The position numbers and the translations under genes are program-made. Below, in pieces: positions 27,987-37,982 of a stretch of DNA of 64,000 bases. Where the stretch lies: positions 161,949-225,948 of the forward strand of contig CAZLMG010000004.1 in assembly GCA_964560765.1 (NCBI GenBank), in the 5' to 3' direction. Origin of the DNA: CAZLMG01 sp964560765 (lineage in GTDB: Bacteria; Bdellovibrionota_B; Oligoflexia; Oligoflexales; CAZLMG01). The notes beneath the pieces are model-generated. The model was not told where the DNA came from. It made no database searches and worked only from the letters and a program-made list of their open reading frames with translations. Positions within the stretch are counted from its first letter, which is position 1; each line of letters starts with the position of its first letter.

Positions 27987-29306
27987 TCATGGCGTTGAAA
28001 ACTGCAAGTACTCTTCGAGCATCCGCTGACTACTCTGCAGAAAGGCAATACGCGTCTCTGGCGACAAGGCGGCTTTGAGCTGAGGATCCGTCTCTAAGCC
28101 AGCTGCGAATCGCTCATAAAAGTCTGCGACGGGGTCGGACGCGTCCAGCACTCTTGGTATCGGTTTGCTAGCTTCACTTCCCTTGATACGAAACAACCAT
28201 TTCACCATGCGTCCAAATCGACTCGATCCGTCACCTTCTTGCGGCGACGACAGGGCATCTGCAATCACCTTCTCTAGGCGCCCTTTGAGCCGTGCATTCT
28301 CCGCAGCAGTTGCACCCGTCATTCTCGCCAAGCGCAGGAATTCCGAGAATACAGGAGTTTTCCGAGCTGCATAGGATCGAAACAAGGGATGGTCTATAAA
28401 CTCAGTATTATTAGAAGGCAGCAAAGCCTCTGCCAGAGCTCTCGCCGGGTAATCCTCAATTCTCGCTGTAAAACCTAAGGCCGCATTTCCCAGCATGACG
28501 ATCTTAGGATTTGATTCTGCGTCGTGCACCACAGACACCATCGTTTCGTAGGTATAGCTGCGCACAACAGCCTGACCGATGTACGCGGCATATGCTCGGG
28601 CCATGGCATCCGGGGGCGACGCGTCGCTTTCGAGCACGATCAGCGCCCGATTCAAGGAGCTGGCGCTCGCCAACTCAGGAAACTCGGCCGCCAATTTCAA
28701 TTGCAGCTGCGAGCGAACGCGCAGCGCATCCGCCATGCCAGGTAGGACGAGTTGTGGCACATGCGTCAACAGATCGTGGGCATCAAGCAGTGGAAATTTA
28801 CCAATGGATATCAGGTAATTCCAAACAACATGGTCAAGATATCCCGTCAGTTCGAAAGTACTGTTTCTAGCCGACTGCACGCTGGGGTGCGGGGCTGCCG
28901 CCAGCAAGGCTGCGATTTGCTGCCTCGTTACAAACTCAAATGGAATAGCATGCCTTTGCGCCCAGGCGTTGAGCTCCGTCAGCACCCCCAAACGGGATCC
29001 ATCGGCAACACCGCTTCCCTCAAGCAGCCCCAGGTTGTTTGCCAATTCATGAACGGCGGGATACTCGAGCGCCATGTGGAGCAGGCTATGCTGTGCGGAC
29101 CGATTATAGTTCAGTTGATTGAAGAAGCGGTTGCCTCCCGACAGATCCGCGTCCCATTGATTGAGTTCGAGGAGCGATAGGACACCTTCGAGCTGACTGC
29201 AGGGAGCAGCAGTGGCTGGGGCAGGAGACTGGCTTAACGCCAAAGCAAAAGCTGTCTCCATCATTAGCTGCCAGCGTCTTCCCTTAAATTGAAGCAACTT
29301 TCGCAT
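27987..29306 (-). CDS. Exported helical protein, unknown function
   Basis: 439 residues from the ATG at 29306 (GTGAGGC upstream); a longer frame extends to 29471. The N-terminus MRKLLQFKGRRWQLMMETAF...ATA looks like a signal peptide. The mature part is almost all helical and rich in Ala and Leu, like repeat or bundle proteins, with a Lys/Arg-rich segment near 350. No motif recognised. Confidence 0.55.
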   Translation of the reverse strand: MRKLLQFKGRRWQLMMETAFALALSQSPAPATAAPCSQLEGVLSLLELNQWDADLSGGNRFFNQLNYNRSAQHSLLHMALEYPAVHELANNLGLLEGSGVADGSRLGVLTELNAWAQRHAIPFEFVTRQQIAALLAAAPHPSVQSARNSTFELTGYLDHVVWNYLISIGKFPLLDAHDLLTHVPQLVLPGMADALRVRSQLQLKLAAEFPELASASSLNRALIVLESDASPPDAMARAYAAYIGQAVVRSYTYETMVSVVHDAESNPKIVMLGNAALGFTARIEDYPARALAEALLPSNNTEFIDHPLFRSYAARKTPVFSEFLRLARMTGATAAENARLKGRLEKVIADALSSPQEGDGSSRFGRMVKWLFRIKGSEASKPIPRVLDASDPVADFYERFAAGLETDPQLKAALSPETRIAFLQSSQRMLEEYLQFSTP

Positions 29307-29639
29307 ATGCCTCACCCGCATCGATGCTGTCTTGCAAACATTTATGAAACGCCGCAGCGATAGAAGTTCTGAGGAACCTGCAATACAGTTGCCACCGGCG
29401 TTAGTGCATAGATAACCAATCGATCTTACGGTTTGGGGGGGGGCCGTCCGATACGGGAACAACGCCAGCAAACACTTGCAATATAGCGAATTAAAGACAG
29501 AATCTAGGCTTCAGGTCGTCAAAGCGGAAAACAATAAGATTGGGAATATCGACATGTACCAATTACCCAATAAAATTCACATTGTAGTCATCCGACCGGC
29601 CGGTGCCGCTGTTTATGCCTGACGATTTCTAGGCGGGCA

Positions 29640-29659
29640 GGCGTCGCTCTCAGGACGCC
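29640..29659 (-). terminator. Weak stem-loop downstream of DUF4189-like gene
   Basis: GGCGTC / GACGCC, 6 bp with an 8-base loop, about 25 bases after the minus-strand stop at 29684. GC-rich with no T run. Confidence 0.4.
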
Positions 29660-29683
29660 CACCCTGCACCCAGGAAAACTGCG

Positions 29684-30319
29684 CTACTTCCAAGCGCAGT
29701 AAGTGACGACTTCACGACAGTAAGAGCACTTGGCTCGGGCCGCACTCTGGGCATTGACCGATGAGCAGCCACTGCCGAACACACGGCCGCCCAGTCCATC
29801 GATCAAGAGCGTCACACAGCCATTCTTGATCGTGAAGGCATCCGTGCAGCCGCTATTGCTGCGTCGGCAAGCTTTGGTGGCTTTCGAGATCGACTCACTG
29901 CGGCTGGCGCTGAAAGCGGCACCATACCCACCACGCGCTGCCGTGGTGTTCACAACTGTCGCATAGTAATCGTAGTTGGGATCAAAACGACCACATTCAG
30001 CAACGGGGCTGGTACCACCAGATGAATTATGATTTGTGTATTGAATTGCAGACACCTGCGCTGGCCGCCCATCACAAGCTGTTGCAACCTGTGCCTGCAG
30101 ATCAGCCAAGCACTGCGCCTGATTCCAGAACTTTCCGCGCGACGTGACCGCGCCACGATACCAGGCTTCTCCGGCACATTGATATTGGCCGAGACACGAT
30201 ATTGGAGGATTGTACGGATTCACATCACTCACGGTCGAGGACTGATTGTTATTGATTCCGCATCCCGCAATTAGAATCAGGGCAAAAAGGGTAAGTGTAA
30301 ATAGCGCCTTTGTTCTCAT
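29684..30319 (-). CDS. Lipoprotein with DUF4189-like domain
   Basis: 211 residues, lipobox LIAG-C (Cys20). Twelve or more cysteines in the mature part point to an oxidising location. The stretch GYGAAFSASRSESISKATKA with a following Cys pair and NGCVTL matches the pattern of DUF4189 (an A-x-S-x-S-x-x-A-x-x-x-A-x-x-x-C repeat region followed by CVAL). Function of that family is unknown. The ATG at 30319 follows GAAAGATGCGAA, a modest ribosome-binding site. Confidence 0.6.
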   Translation of the reverse strand: MRTKALFTLTLFALILIAGCGINNNQSSTVSDVNPYNPPISCLGQYQCAGEAWYRGAVTSRGKFWNQAQCLADLQAQVATACDGRPAQVSAIQYTNHNSSGGTSPVAECGRFDPNYDYYATVVNTTAARGGYGAAFSASRSESISKATKACRRSNSGCTDAFTIKNGCVTLLIDGLGGRVFGSGCSSVNAQSAARAKCSYCREVVTYCAWK

Positions 30320-30574
30320 TTCGCATCTTTCCTATTGTGATTGAAGCCAAACCGAAAAATCTGATGACGCGCAGCTAGTGGGTTCGATGAAGCTCGTCAA
30401 GCGGAAGCAGAAACCACCAGTCATCATCACTGATTGCTGGAGTCGTGCGAAAGTTGCAAGATTATCAACAAGTGATATTTATAGAGGCGAGCATCCTGAC
30501 CAGCTATGGCCAGATTCTGCAGAACATGACAACATATCTTCATCACGTGGCTTGAGCGTCCGGAGAACTACATC

Positions 30575-31396
30575 ATGGCAAAGAACAGAATTCCCAGCCT
30601 CAAACAGCTTCTACGGCAGGGTTCGGCAGTGGATGATGCGCGGCACCTAGATAAGGCTGCCGTGCGTCAACTCCAACTTGCGATGCTCCGAACACAGCAA
30701 GCTATCTGGCACAGCAAAAAGCGAGTCATCATACTGCTTGAAGGATTTGATGCCGCGGGCAAGGGTGGTGCTATCCGCCGACTCACTAAGAATTTGGATC
30801 CGCGCAGCTTTCAAGTCTATCCCATAGGTCCACCGAATGCGGACGAACAGGATCGGCATTACATGTATCGATTCTGGAAAAAAATCCCGTTACCGGGAAT
30901 GATCACCATTCTCGATCGCAGCTGGTACGGTCGAGTCTTGGTCGAGCGAGTCGATTCGCTGATCCCGGAGCAGCGCTGGCGCGATGCTTATGTTGAAATC
31001 AATGAATTTGAAGCGAGCATACAACGCGATGGTATCGAGCTGATAAAGATCTTTTTGGCCATCAGTCGTGACGAGCAACTACAGCGCTTCAAGTCACGTC
31101 TGCAGGATCCCTACAAGCGATGGAAGTTGACGCATGCGGACATTTCGGCCCACAAGCAATGGGACCGTTATGTCGAAGCCGTAGATGAGATGTTTGCCGA
31201 GACAAGCACAAAGGACGCACCATGGTGGCTAGTTCCCGGAGATGCAAAGATTCCGGCACGTGGACGCGTCTTGGAAATTGTGACTGAGGCACTGGAACAT
31301 CACCGCCATTGGTTGGAAAGCACCGCTCAGCAAGAACGCACTGCGGAACTCAGTGAGGCCATGCGACTATTGGAAAATTCCGTGATGGCGAAGTGA
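30575..31396 (+). CDS. ppk2: Polyphosphate kinase 2 family protein
   Basis: 273 residues, about the size of one-domain PPK2 enzymes. It has Walker A GFDAAGKGGAI (57-67), the Walker B/lid region LDRSWYGRVLVERV and DPYKRWKLT, all diagnostic of PPK2. The family transfers phosphate between polyphosphate and nucleotides. Class (AMP, ADP or GDP preference) cannot be assigned by eye. GGAG lies 10 bases before the ATG at 30575. It converges with the LRR gene with only 3 bases between stops. Confidence 0.92.
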   Translation: MAKNRIPSLKQLLRQGSAVDDARHLDKAAVRQLQLAMLRTQQAIWHSKKRVIILLEGFDAAGKGGAIRRLTKNLDPRSFQVYPIGPPNADEQDRHYMYRFWKKIPLPGMITILDRSWYGRVLVERVDSLIPEQRWRDAYVEINEFEASIQRDGIELIKIFLAISRDEQLQRFKSRLQDPYKRWKLTHADISAHKQWDRYVEAVDEMFAETSTKDAPWWLVPGDAKIPARGRVLEIVTEALEHHRHWLESTAQQERTAELSEAMRLLENSVMAK

Positions 31397-31399
31397 GAC

Positions 31400-32776
31400 T
31401 TACTCGTCAATCGTGATACGCGGTTTATCCGGCACGTTGATTGGATTTGATGGACGATCCGACTCAAAATTTATGACTGGCACGTTGGCTGGACAGGCTG
31501 GATTTCCAGGACACTTCGGCGGCGCATACTCAGCTGGATTACCCGTCGTGTCATACATGAATAAGTCGCCATCTCTGATTAGCGCCTCCAGAAATTGATA
31601 GCTGCTGATCTTGTTGCGAGCCAGACCAAGATTGGAAAGGCCAGTTAAACTTCTGAGCGGGGATCCATCGACGATCAAGTTGCTGCCCAGGTCCAAGCCG
31701 TTGAGATTCGTGAGTTTGGCCAGAGCACTGACATCGGCGATCTGATTGTAGCTAAGGTTGAGGTATTTAAGCCGCGTCGAATGTCGAAGTGGAGAAATAT
31801 CGGTCAATTGGTTGCGCCAGAAAGTGGCCGACTGCAACCACGGCAGATCTTCGACGCCATTTAGAGATTCCAGGCCCGAACTGGTAACTTTCAAGTCTGT
31901 GAGATTGGACATATACTTCACCACCTCGATCTGACTGAGTCCGCTGGCATTATCTAGGGAAAGCTCGCTGAGATTAACTAGCGAGAGCAGGCCTGAGATG
32001 TCGGTGAGGGGATTATTATCCAAGTTAAGTTTACGCAGGTTTAACAGGTGCTCGATGCCCTGTACGGTCCTTAATCGGTTCATGCGCAGATTCAAGTCCA
32101 AGAGCGATGACAATGGCTTCAGCCAACCCAGCTCCTTCAGTGAAGCGCCGATCACTGTCAGGTTCCGCAACGACTTCAGCTCGCCGATTGAGCTAGGATC
32201 AAATGCGCGGCATAGATGGTCATCTTCCGCCATGATGACTAGTTCTTGCAAACCTGGTTGATATCGCAATGCACGTAGACCTTCGCCTGGGAATCCGCCA
32301 AAGCAATCTAGCCGGAGCGATTGAATCGACCGCAAGTACTGTAAGACGGAAAGATCAACACCAGCAGGGGGAAAGACCGGGACGCCCAGACTCACTTGGT
32401 AGTCATAGGTTCGCTCGCGCATCACATCATTGATGACCTCCGCGCAACCTACAGCTCGAATTTGCGGCCTTTGAAAGAACTCGACCAGCGTTACCTCGCC
32501 TGAAGATAATTTTAGAAATGGCAGCTTGTCCCGAGGCGTATACGATTGCGAGCGAATGATCGATACCATCGAATTCTGCGTCGCTGGTCGGAGCAACTCG
32601 AACGTTTGGCACAAGCGGATTAACTGCGCGCTAGCGGCCTCAGCCTCGTCGTTAGTGGTGACGGCCGCATTGGCACCAAAGCCGATAGCCAGAGCCATTG
32701 CAGGCAGTAAGAGCAGTGCCAGAATGGGAGCTGCCAGTCCCTGATCGCACGAGAATTTGATCTGTTTGATGTGCAT
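31400..32776 (-). CDS. Exported leucine-rich repeat protein
   Basis: 458 residues. A signal peptide or N-terminal anchor (ILALLLLPAMALAIGFGANA) is followed by a helical cap with a Cys and then about nine LRR units of about 22 residues (LxxLxLxxNxLxxIxxLxxL; for example LRKLNLDNNPLTDISGL and LKYLNLSYNQIADVSALAKL), similar to internalin-type repeats. Cysteines at the end (CPGNPAC) probably cap the solenoid. Role: extracellular protein-binding surface. It is a single gene between PPK2 and a PAQR gene. Confidence 0.8.
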   Translation of the reverse strand: MHIKQIKFSCDQGLAAPILALLLLPAMALAIGFGANAAVTTNDEAEAASAQLIRLCQTFELLRPATQNSMVSIIRSQSYTPRDKLPFLKLSSGEVTLVEFFQRPQIRAVGCAEVINDVMRERTYDYQVSLGVPVFPPAGVDLSVLQYLRSIQSLRLDCFGGFPGEGLRALRYQPGLQELVIMAEDDHLCRAFDPSSIGELKSLRNLTVIGASLKELGWLKPLSSLLDLNLRMNRLRTVQGIEHLLNLRKLNLDNNPLTDISGLLSLVNLSELSLDNASGLSQIEVVKYMSNLTDLKVTSSGLESLNGVEDLPWLQSATFWRNQLTDISPLRHSTRLKYLNLSYNQIADVSALAKLTNLNGLDLGSNLIVDGSPLRSLTGLSNLGLARNKISSYQFLEALIRDGDLFMYDTTGNPAEYAPPKCPGNPACPANVPVINFESDRPSNPINVPDKPRITIDE

Positions 32777-32785
32777 TTGCTGATG

Positions 32786-33532
32786 TTACATTGATAACGC
32801 CACGACAGCAACGTAGGCGGAGCAGCCAATGGCCACCATGGTGTGCCAAATTTCATGATAGCCGAAACTCGCACTGATATTTGGTTTCTCTAAGTAATAG
32901 ATCAACGCGCCAACAGAATACGTGACTCCCCCGCCGACGACTAAAAATACCTGCGCCGCAGTCAATCCCGCAAAGAGTTCTTTGGCATAAAACACCCCAA
33001 TCCATCCCATGGCGACGTATAGACCGGTACTGACAAGTCGCGACTGCAATACTTCAGGAAGCTTTTCGAAGAGCATGGTGTAAACACTGCCAAAAGCTGC
33101 CACCAACCAGACTAGCTGGATCGCATTTGAGCGCATGGGCTCTACCAGCCCGGCATGTAGGACGGCTGTATAGGTGCCAGCAATCAGCATATAGATACAA
33201 AGCTTATCTAGCGTTTCTAAGGCAAATGCTAGCCTACGAGAGACTCGAAAGCCGTCAATGAGGAAATGCATCAACGCGCTGGCACCAAAAAGCAACACCG
33301 AAGAAATCCCAAACACAAGTACGGCGGCAAATCGGCCGGCGCTGAGCTGCGAGGAAAGAAAGAACAGTGCGATAATGCCGAAAAAGCTACACAGCGCCGC
33401 CCAGGCATGTATCTGTGCAGCAATGGTTTTGGCAAAGAATGCTCGATGACGATACGGACGGCGCACACGAATACGCAAGTGATGCCGAAAACGCAGAGAT
33501 TCGCGCGGAATGATGTGATGCCGATGGCGCAT
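32786..33532 (-). CDS. Haemolysin III / PAQR-family membrane protein
   Basis: 248 residues from the ATG at 33532 (GAGG upstream); an in-frame ATG at 33595 has no site. The N-terminus is very rich in His and Arg (MRHRHHI, RFRHHLRIRVRRPYRHR). Seven hydrophobic segments follow, with the family signatures SALMHF, LDKLCIYMLIAGTYT, YSVGALIYYLEKPN and FGYHEIWH. Three conserved His/Asp residues form the presumed metal site. Bacterial function is mostly undefined despite the haemolysin name. Confidence 0.9.
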   Translation of the reverse strand: MRHRHHIIPRESLRFRHHLRIRVRRPYRHRAFFAKTIAAQIHAWAALCSFFGIIALFFLSSQLSAGRFAAVLVFGISSVLLFGASALMHFLIDGFRVSRRLAFALETLDKLCIYMLIAGTYTAVLHAGLVEPMRSNAIQLVWLVAAFGSVYTMLFEKLPEVLQSRLVSTGLYVAMGWIGVFYAKELFAGLTAAQVFLVVGGGVTYSVGALIYYLEKPNISASFGYHEIWHTMVAIGCSAYVAVVALSM

Positions 33533-33698
33533 GAGCAGGCCTCTCTTCAAATCCCACTCTACTGAATTGGGATGGTGGCGCCAAGAGAGGCACAAAATTT
33601 TTACATTCCTGTGACACGGTGTCTAAGTATACCCACCCTCCTTATCAGCCCCCAAGCAATTCGACTGAAGGCTACTTCTAGCAGGTGTAGGAATCTTT

Positions 33699-34754
33699 TT
33701 ACTGTTGACCCCAGCGCCAAGGTGCAAACCAGGGCCGTTGAAAAACGAAACCGCCGCCATTGTTCCAACGCCGCACATTGAACAGTCCGCCTCCAGACGC
33801 GCGATACTGCCCCCAATTGCTGAGCCCTTGCCGAATGGGTCCGTTGCCTGGACCCCAGCGTCCCCAAAGGTTGAGACTCGTTGTGCTGCTGGCCATCGCG
33901 GCTCCAAACTCGGATGCGAATAGCGATTGATAGACAGAATAGGTTCCCGGAAAGTCTCGCTGAAAGACGGCAAGCGTTGAGCCGGGGCTACCCGTGCTGC
34001 AAAAGTTCGAGTCGAAAGCATCGGCCGCTACGGCATGCATAAAGGCATCAACCTGCGCCTGGGATGCGTTGGCGAGAAGTCGCTGTTGTCGCGTTTCCAC
34101 ACTGATCCCAGTCGCCAAAATCTCCTGGCCTAGGAGCAATGAAAGTGTTGAATCCAATAGGTTCACCTTTTGCGCCGAATCGGCAAGGAATGCTGCCGAC
34201 AGCGTCGCTCGATTTTGCAGGTATTCTGCATGGATCTGCGAGTCTGTCTGAGATTGACGATCAAAGATAACTTCTGACAAGATGGCGCCGACGCTGCGGA
34301 CTAACGAGTGATGAATATTAGCAATGGTCTTGGCGTCAGATTCCTCTCGCTGAATGTAAATTGAGAGCCCCTGGCCATCGGCACTCGGCGCAAAGCAACT
34401 TTTAAGGTCACGTCCGGGTAACGCTTTGGCCGCTGGGCAATGGGACTCAAGGGATACCGATGCCAGCACGACCCGCGTTCGCAACTGTGGCGCCAGAAAC
34501 ACGGCCCGCTGCAGGTCCTCGGGAACGGCTGAGAGGGCTGCCTGTGCCGCCTGAACCTGAGCGTCATTCTCCAAACGCAATTGATCGTTACTGACGATGA
34601 CTGAATGAGTACCACGACATGAGTTTACCTGCTTTTCGCCAAGCAATTCGCCCAAAGCAGCCACGGATGATGACGACTCGGGCTGACGTTTACAAGCTAG
34701 GTTACCAGCGCCGGCGCTGAGACACAGGGCCATGAATACGGAACGTCTTTGCAT
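33699..34754 (-). CDS. Predicted lipoprotein, Trp/Gly-rich C-terminus
   Basis: 351 residues from the ATG at 34754 (TTGGAGAAG upstream). Lipobox GNLA-C. The middle is helical, and the last 55 residues are rich in Trp, Gly, Asn and Arg (NLWGRWGPGNGPIRQGLSNW and RPWFAPWRWGQQ), which looks like an unstructured or aromatic binding tail. Cysteines at NSCRGT, SHCPAA, KSCFAP and SNFCST. No family recognised. Confidence 0.55.
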   Translation of the reverse strand: MQRRSVFMALCLSAGAGNLACKRQPESSSSVAALGELLGEKQVNSCRGTHSVIVSNDQLRLENDAQVQAAQAALSAVPEDLQRAVFLAPQLRTRVVLASVSLESHCPAAKALPGRDLKSCFAPSADGQGLSIYIQREESDAKTIANIHHSLVRSVGAILSEVIFDRQSQTDSQIHAEYLQNRATLSAAFLADSAQKVNLLDSTLSLLLGQEILATGISVETRQQRLLANASQAQVDAFMHAVAADAFDSNFCSTGSPGSTLAVFQRDFPGTYSVYQSLFASEFGAAMASSTTSLNLWGRWGPGNGPIRQGLSNWGQYRASGGGLFNVRRWNNGGGFVFQRPWFAPWRWGQQ

Positions 34755-35124
34755 AGGCTTCTCCAATTGGTCTCTAGGATCTACTGGTAGAAAATATTGC
34801 AAAGCTGCTGCCGAAAAATTTCGGCGGCACTAAGTCGCTGAAATATTGGCAACTGGATTGACGTGCATGTCTCTTTCTCGTGCTGGTAAGTCGCCCGCAT
34901 GGTCCCAGAAGCGTTTAGGTGGGCTCTTGATACGAGGAGTAATCCTCTATTTCTATTGCTACATGACCTCGCCAGCGGGTGAGATTCGCTGGCTCCGCAC
35001 GCACCGTTGCCGCGTTAATTGATCGAATTCAGAGGGTTGCATCAGGCATTTGCCGGTCTTTGCCTAATGTTCCAACACGCATCCATAGAGATGCAGATGC
35101 TCCCCCCTCTCTTTCGCTGCCTCG
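34755..35124. other. 370-bp intergenic region
   Basis: Lies between the start of one minus-strand lipoprotein gene and the end of the next, so it should carry the promoter of the 34754 gene. Nothing else recognised. Confidence 0.45.
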
Positions 35125-36075
35125 CTACTTACAAGGTACGGGTACTTGCTCGCAGCTCATCTTCATGTCAGTCAGTGCGAGTCCGTCAGAGCCAGGAACC
35201 TCAAAGTTAGAAACACTCGTGGAAGGGCCACTGCTAGGCATACTACCGGTTGGTGAGCTGGGCGAACTCGACTGCGAGCAGCGCGTCACGAAACACTGAT
35301 CTTCAGGTGGCCAGCGCCCCTCGTCATGAAAGCCGCCACTGCTGCCACCGCTGCCTTCATAGCCGGACTCGCAACGCTGCATGCTAAAGGTTGCCACGTC
35401 ATAACCGCGTTCATCACGATACATGGCAGACAACGGTTTGCTTGGATTCTGATGGTCTGCCATATAGCCGGAAATCCCGCGGTGCTGTTCTCGGCAAGTT
35501 TTGGCAGCTTGCTGTGCTGATTGATCAATACACACGAAGTTCTGGCTGCCCTTTTTCATAACTTGATTATGAGTATGCAGCGATGCCACGCGTGCAAATG
35601 GCGCGACGTATTCGCCGTAATTTCTAAAGACGTTGCCAAGGGTGTTTTCCCGACCCTCAACTTCTGGCAGTGCTTCGAATGCATTTACCCTACGACCATC
35701 AGTCGTGGTTGGCTGCGCCTTCACGATCAGTATGCCGTCGTCGGCGATCTCAACAAGTGGCGCATAGCGATAGTCCTGAAGGGGGGCAACACCAATCGTG
35801 CCTGAGTGGTCGCGTGCCGCATCATAGGCGTTCACATAATCCGACAGACAAAGCCACCCGAGCCCCTCACTGACGTAGCCATCAGGTAGAGGCGCGATCA
35901 GGCTCTCGCGACCTTCAGAATTCGTCGCTCCTGTCGGCGGCGGCGAGAGAGCCGCTCGCTCTTGGCCAGTACCCGACTGTTGATCCAGCATGTTTTGCGC
36001 CGTGCTGCAGGCACCGAGGCTCAACGCAAAGGCGGCCACGATCAAGTGGATTCGGTTGTCGATTCGGCTGCTCAT
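35125..36075 (-). CDS. Predicted lipoprotein with Ser/Gly/Pro-rich C-terminal part
   Basis: 316 residues from the ATG at 36075 (GGAGA upstream). Lipobox SLGA-C. The middle domain has cysteines in WLCLSD, FVCIDQ and KTCREQ. A low-complexity Gly/Ser/Pro segment follows (GSSGGF, SSSPSSPTGSMPSSGPS), ending in MSCEQVPVPCK. No family recognised. It is divergent from the DUF1554-like lipoprotein gene. Confidence 0.55.
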   Translation of the reverse strand: MSSRIDNRIHLIVAAFALSLGACSTAQNMLDQQSGTGQERAALSPPPTGATNSEGRESLIAPLPDGYVSEGLGWLCLSDYVNAYDAARDHSGTIGVAPLQDYRYAPLVEIADDGILIVKAQPTTTDGRRVNAFEALPEVEGRENTLGNVFRNYGEYVAPFARVASLHTHNQVMKKGSQNFVCIDQSAQQAAKTCREQHRGISGYMADHQNPSKPLSAMYRDERGYDVATFSMQRCESGYEGSGGSSGGFHDEGRWPPEDQCFVTRCSQSSSPSSPTGSMPSSGPSTSVSNFEVPGSDGLALTDMKMSCEQVPVPCK

Positions 36076-36539
36076 GTTTGTGTCTCCACGATGTTTGATG
36101 ACGCTGGCCATGCAAAGGGACACTGCACACCAGGTACCAAATTCGAACAGGCTGGAAATATCCATCATCTCCAGATAGGGAGAGCAAAACGGGTGTTCTC
36201 GGCGCCTCGTCGCAACCCTTTCTCACCGCTGGGTTCAGCCCCAACACCATAATATTAAAGATGATTTTAGCGACGGTGCTGACCTGAGAATGAGCAGGCT
36301 GCGTCACGATCAGATCTCGTCGTTAACCCACCGAAATTAAAGAAGGAAAAACACTGCCTCGGCCCATGTGTCGGGCAAATATCCAAGGAACGATCAAGCC
36401 GTCTGGAAATTTCGCTGTCCATTCACCGGACCGTGTCCGAGTCATGCCGGCCTATGTCTTGCTAGATCAGAACTATCAGGGAAATCACTTAAAGTTTTGG
36501 AGTCATGGGGCCGACCTACGTAATGAAGGGGATTCCGCC
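36076..36539. other. 464-bp divergent intergenic region
   Basis: Holds the promoters of two divergent lipoprotein genes. In the frame leading to the 36540 start, 36447-36540 encodes VLLDQNYQGNHLKFWSHGA followed by DLRNEGDS, which resembles half of a beta/gamma-crystallin motif and may be a decayed gene tail. Confidence 0.4.
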
Positions 36540-37973
36540 ATGAAACACCACATTATGCTGCTAGCGCTGTACTTGGCTTGCACGGCTTGTACGGGAATTG
36601 GGCAAAATGAAAGCGAACAAGCGAGAGCGGCTAAAGGCAACGATCCTGCAACGACCGGGGAAGGGGACCGACTTGGATACTTCCGTGATCCTGGGCTGAG
36701 TTGGGCGAATGCGTACGCACAGTATCGGCCAGGCTTGAATACCGCAACTCTCACCTTTGCCCAACCAGTCGCGGGACTGGCGACGGCGGTCGCCGCCTAT
36801 GTCGTCAATAACTCCGATGTGGAGTCTGCACTTGCAGCTGGGATCATTGACATCCCAGACTTGGCACCCGTAGGCACCCTATCCCTAACTGGACATAGCA
36901 GCGAGTTCCTTAGATTCGAAGTTACTTTGGAAAACAAATTTTTCGATAGCGACTTCTCAGTAGTCCTAGCGTTAGTCGACGCGGACAATGCAGCACTGAA
37001 CGTGAAAACTTCCGAACACGCAACCGCCCTCGTTTTTCCCATTGAACACAGTTCTAGTCCTGCATCAAGACTCTTTGCAATTCCAGGTGCAAATGCCAAT
37101 GTTGTTGGCCTAAGCTCTCCTCCCGAACCTCTTTTCATTAATGTCGAGGAGAGTCTTGCGTTCTATTCACTCCAGGATAATGGAATTCTTGTCGCCATCA
37201 CACCTGACCTGGTAACTGTGGACGGCGTCGCCGAGTCACAGCCGATAAGTTTCAGTGAACCAGGAACCTATTCCATAGCAGCTACCTATGCCGGCTTCTC
37301 GATCTCTTACAACGTGGTTGCCCGTCGCCTCCTGCCAGGGCATGTCGTATTTCTGACCACCAATGCATACTCCATCGCCCAAAGCGCCGCTGGCCCGTTC
37401 ACCACGAGCTTCTATGGCCGCGAAGGAGCTAACGGCGCCGATGAACTCTGCAACACCATCGGCAGTGCTGACATCGATGTGCAGGGTCGCATGGGCCAAT
37501 ATGCTGCCAAGTGGAAGGCCGTTCTGCGTAACAGTGGCGAAGACATGCGCGATGTTCTTGCCCTCTTCGCAGATGTCTACCGCCCCACCCCCGTTAGTAC
37601 CTCTCTTAGCTTTGATTTGGTTTCAACCGCGGATGAATTTTGGGACCAGAGCACGCCTATTTTGCAGCCCCTGCTGGCCACGGAACGGCGCTTTTCTGTA
37701 CTGGAAGGACCGGCGGCATGGACCGGTTATTCTTCGATCGACAAGGATACTCAGGGTACTTGTGCCGATTGGACTTCGAAGACCAATCCACCAAGTATGT
37801 TTGGCTACGGCGCGGACTATTCGTCGACGACAAGGTACCTGCGCTATGAATCCAGTGGTACGCCACAACAATTTAATTGCGCGGCAGCCATGCTGCGACT
37901 CTATTGCATCAGCTATGATCACGATATCGATCCCTCTGCCGCGCTTGCGTTGCGCGGCTCGGCCCTGGACTGA
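36540..37973 (+). CDS. Lipoprotein with DUF1554-like C-terminal domain
   Basis: 477 residues; ATG 36540 follows AAGGGGATT. Lipobox CTA-C. Residues about 30-270 look beta-rich. The last 190 residues start HVVFLTTNAYSIAQ, contain GADELCNTIGS, WTGYSS, DTQGTCADWTS and end AAMLRLYCIS, a pattern shared with DUF1554 domains (found in leptospiral and other lipoproteins; fold related to lectins): 'VFVT...GADxLC...WTG...C..WTS...LYCF'. The helical-repeat protein at 37983 starts 10 bases downstream, so the two are probably co-transcribed. Confidence 0.65.
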   Translation: MKHHIMLLALYLACTACTGIGQNESEQARAAKGNDPATTGEGDRLGYFRDPGLSWANAYAQYRPGLNTATLTFAQPVAGLATAVAAYVVNNSDVESALAAGIIDIPDLAPVGTLSLTGHSSEFLRFEVTLENKFFDSDFSVVLALVDADNAALNVKTSEHATALVFPIEHSSSPASRLFAIPGANANVVGLSSPPEPLFINVEESLAFYSLQDNGILVAITPDLVTVDGVAESQPISFSEPGTYSIAATYAGFSISYNVVARRLLPGHVVFLTTNAYSIAQSAAGPFTTSFYGREGANGADELCNTIGSADIDVQGRMGQYAAKWKAVLRNSGEDMRDVLALFADVYRPTPVSTSLSFDLVSTADEFWDQSTPILQPLLATERRFSVLEGPAAWTGYSSIDKDTQGTCADWTSKTNPPSMFGYGADYSSTTRYLRYESSGTPQQFNCAAAMLRLYCISYDHDIDPSAALALRGSALD

Positions 37974-37982
37974 GGTACAGCG

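Noticed and set aside
29435..29443. Run of nine G, possible phase-variation tract
   Set aside because: It lies about 130 bases upstream of the chosen start of the 29306 gene; not in coding sequence or a clear promoter spacer, and no other evidence of switching.
34979..35299. Plus-strand frame of 106 codons
   Set aside because: It overlaps the 3' end of the minus-strand lipoprotein and has no signal peptide, motif or ribosome-binding site.
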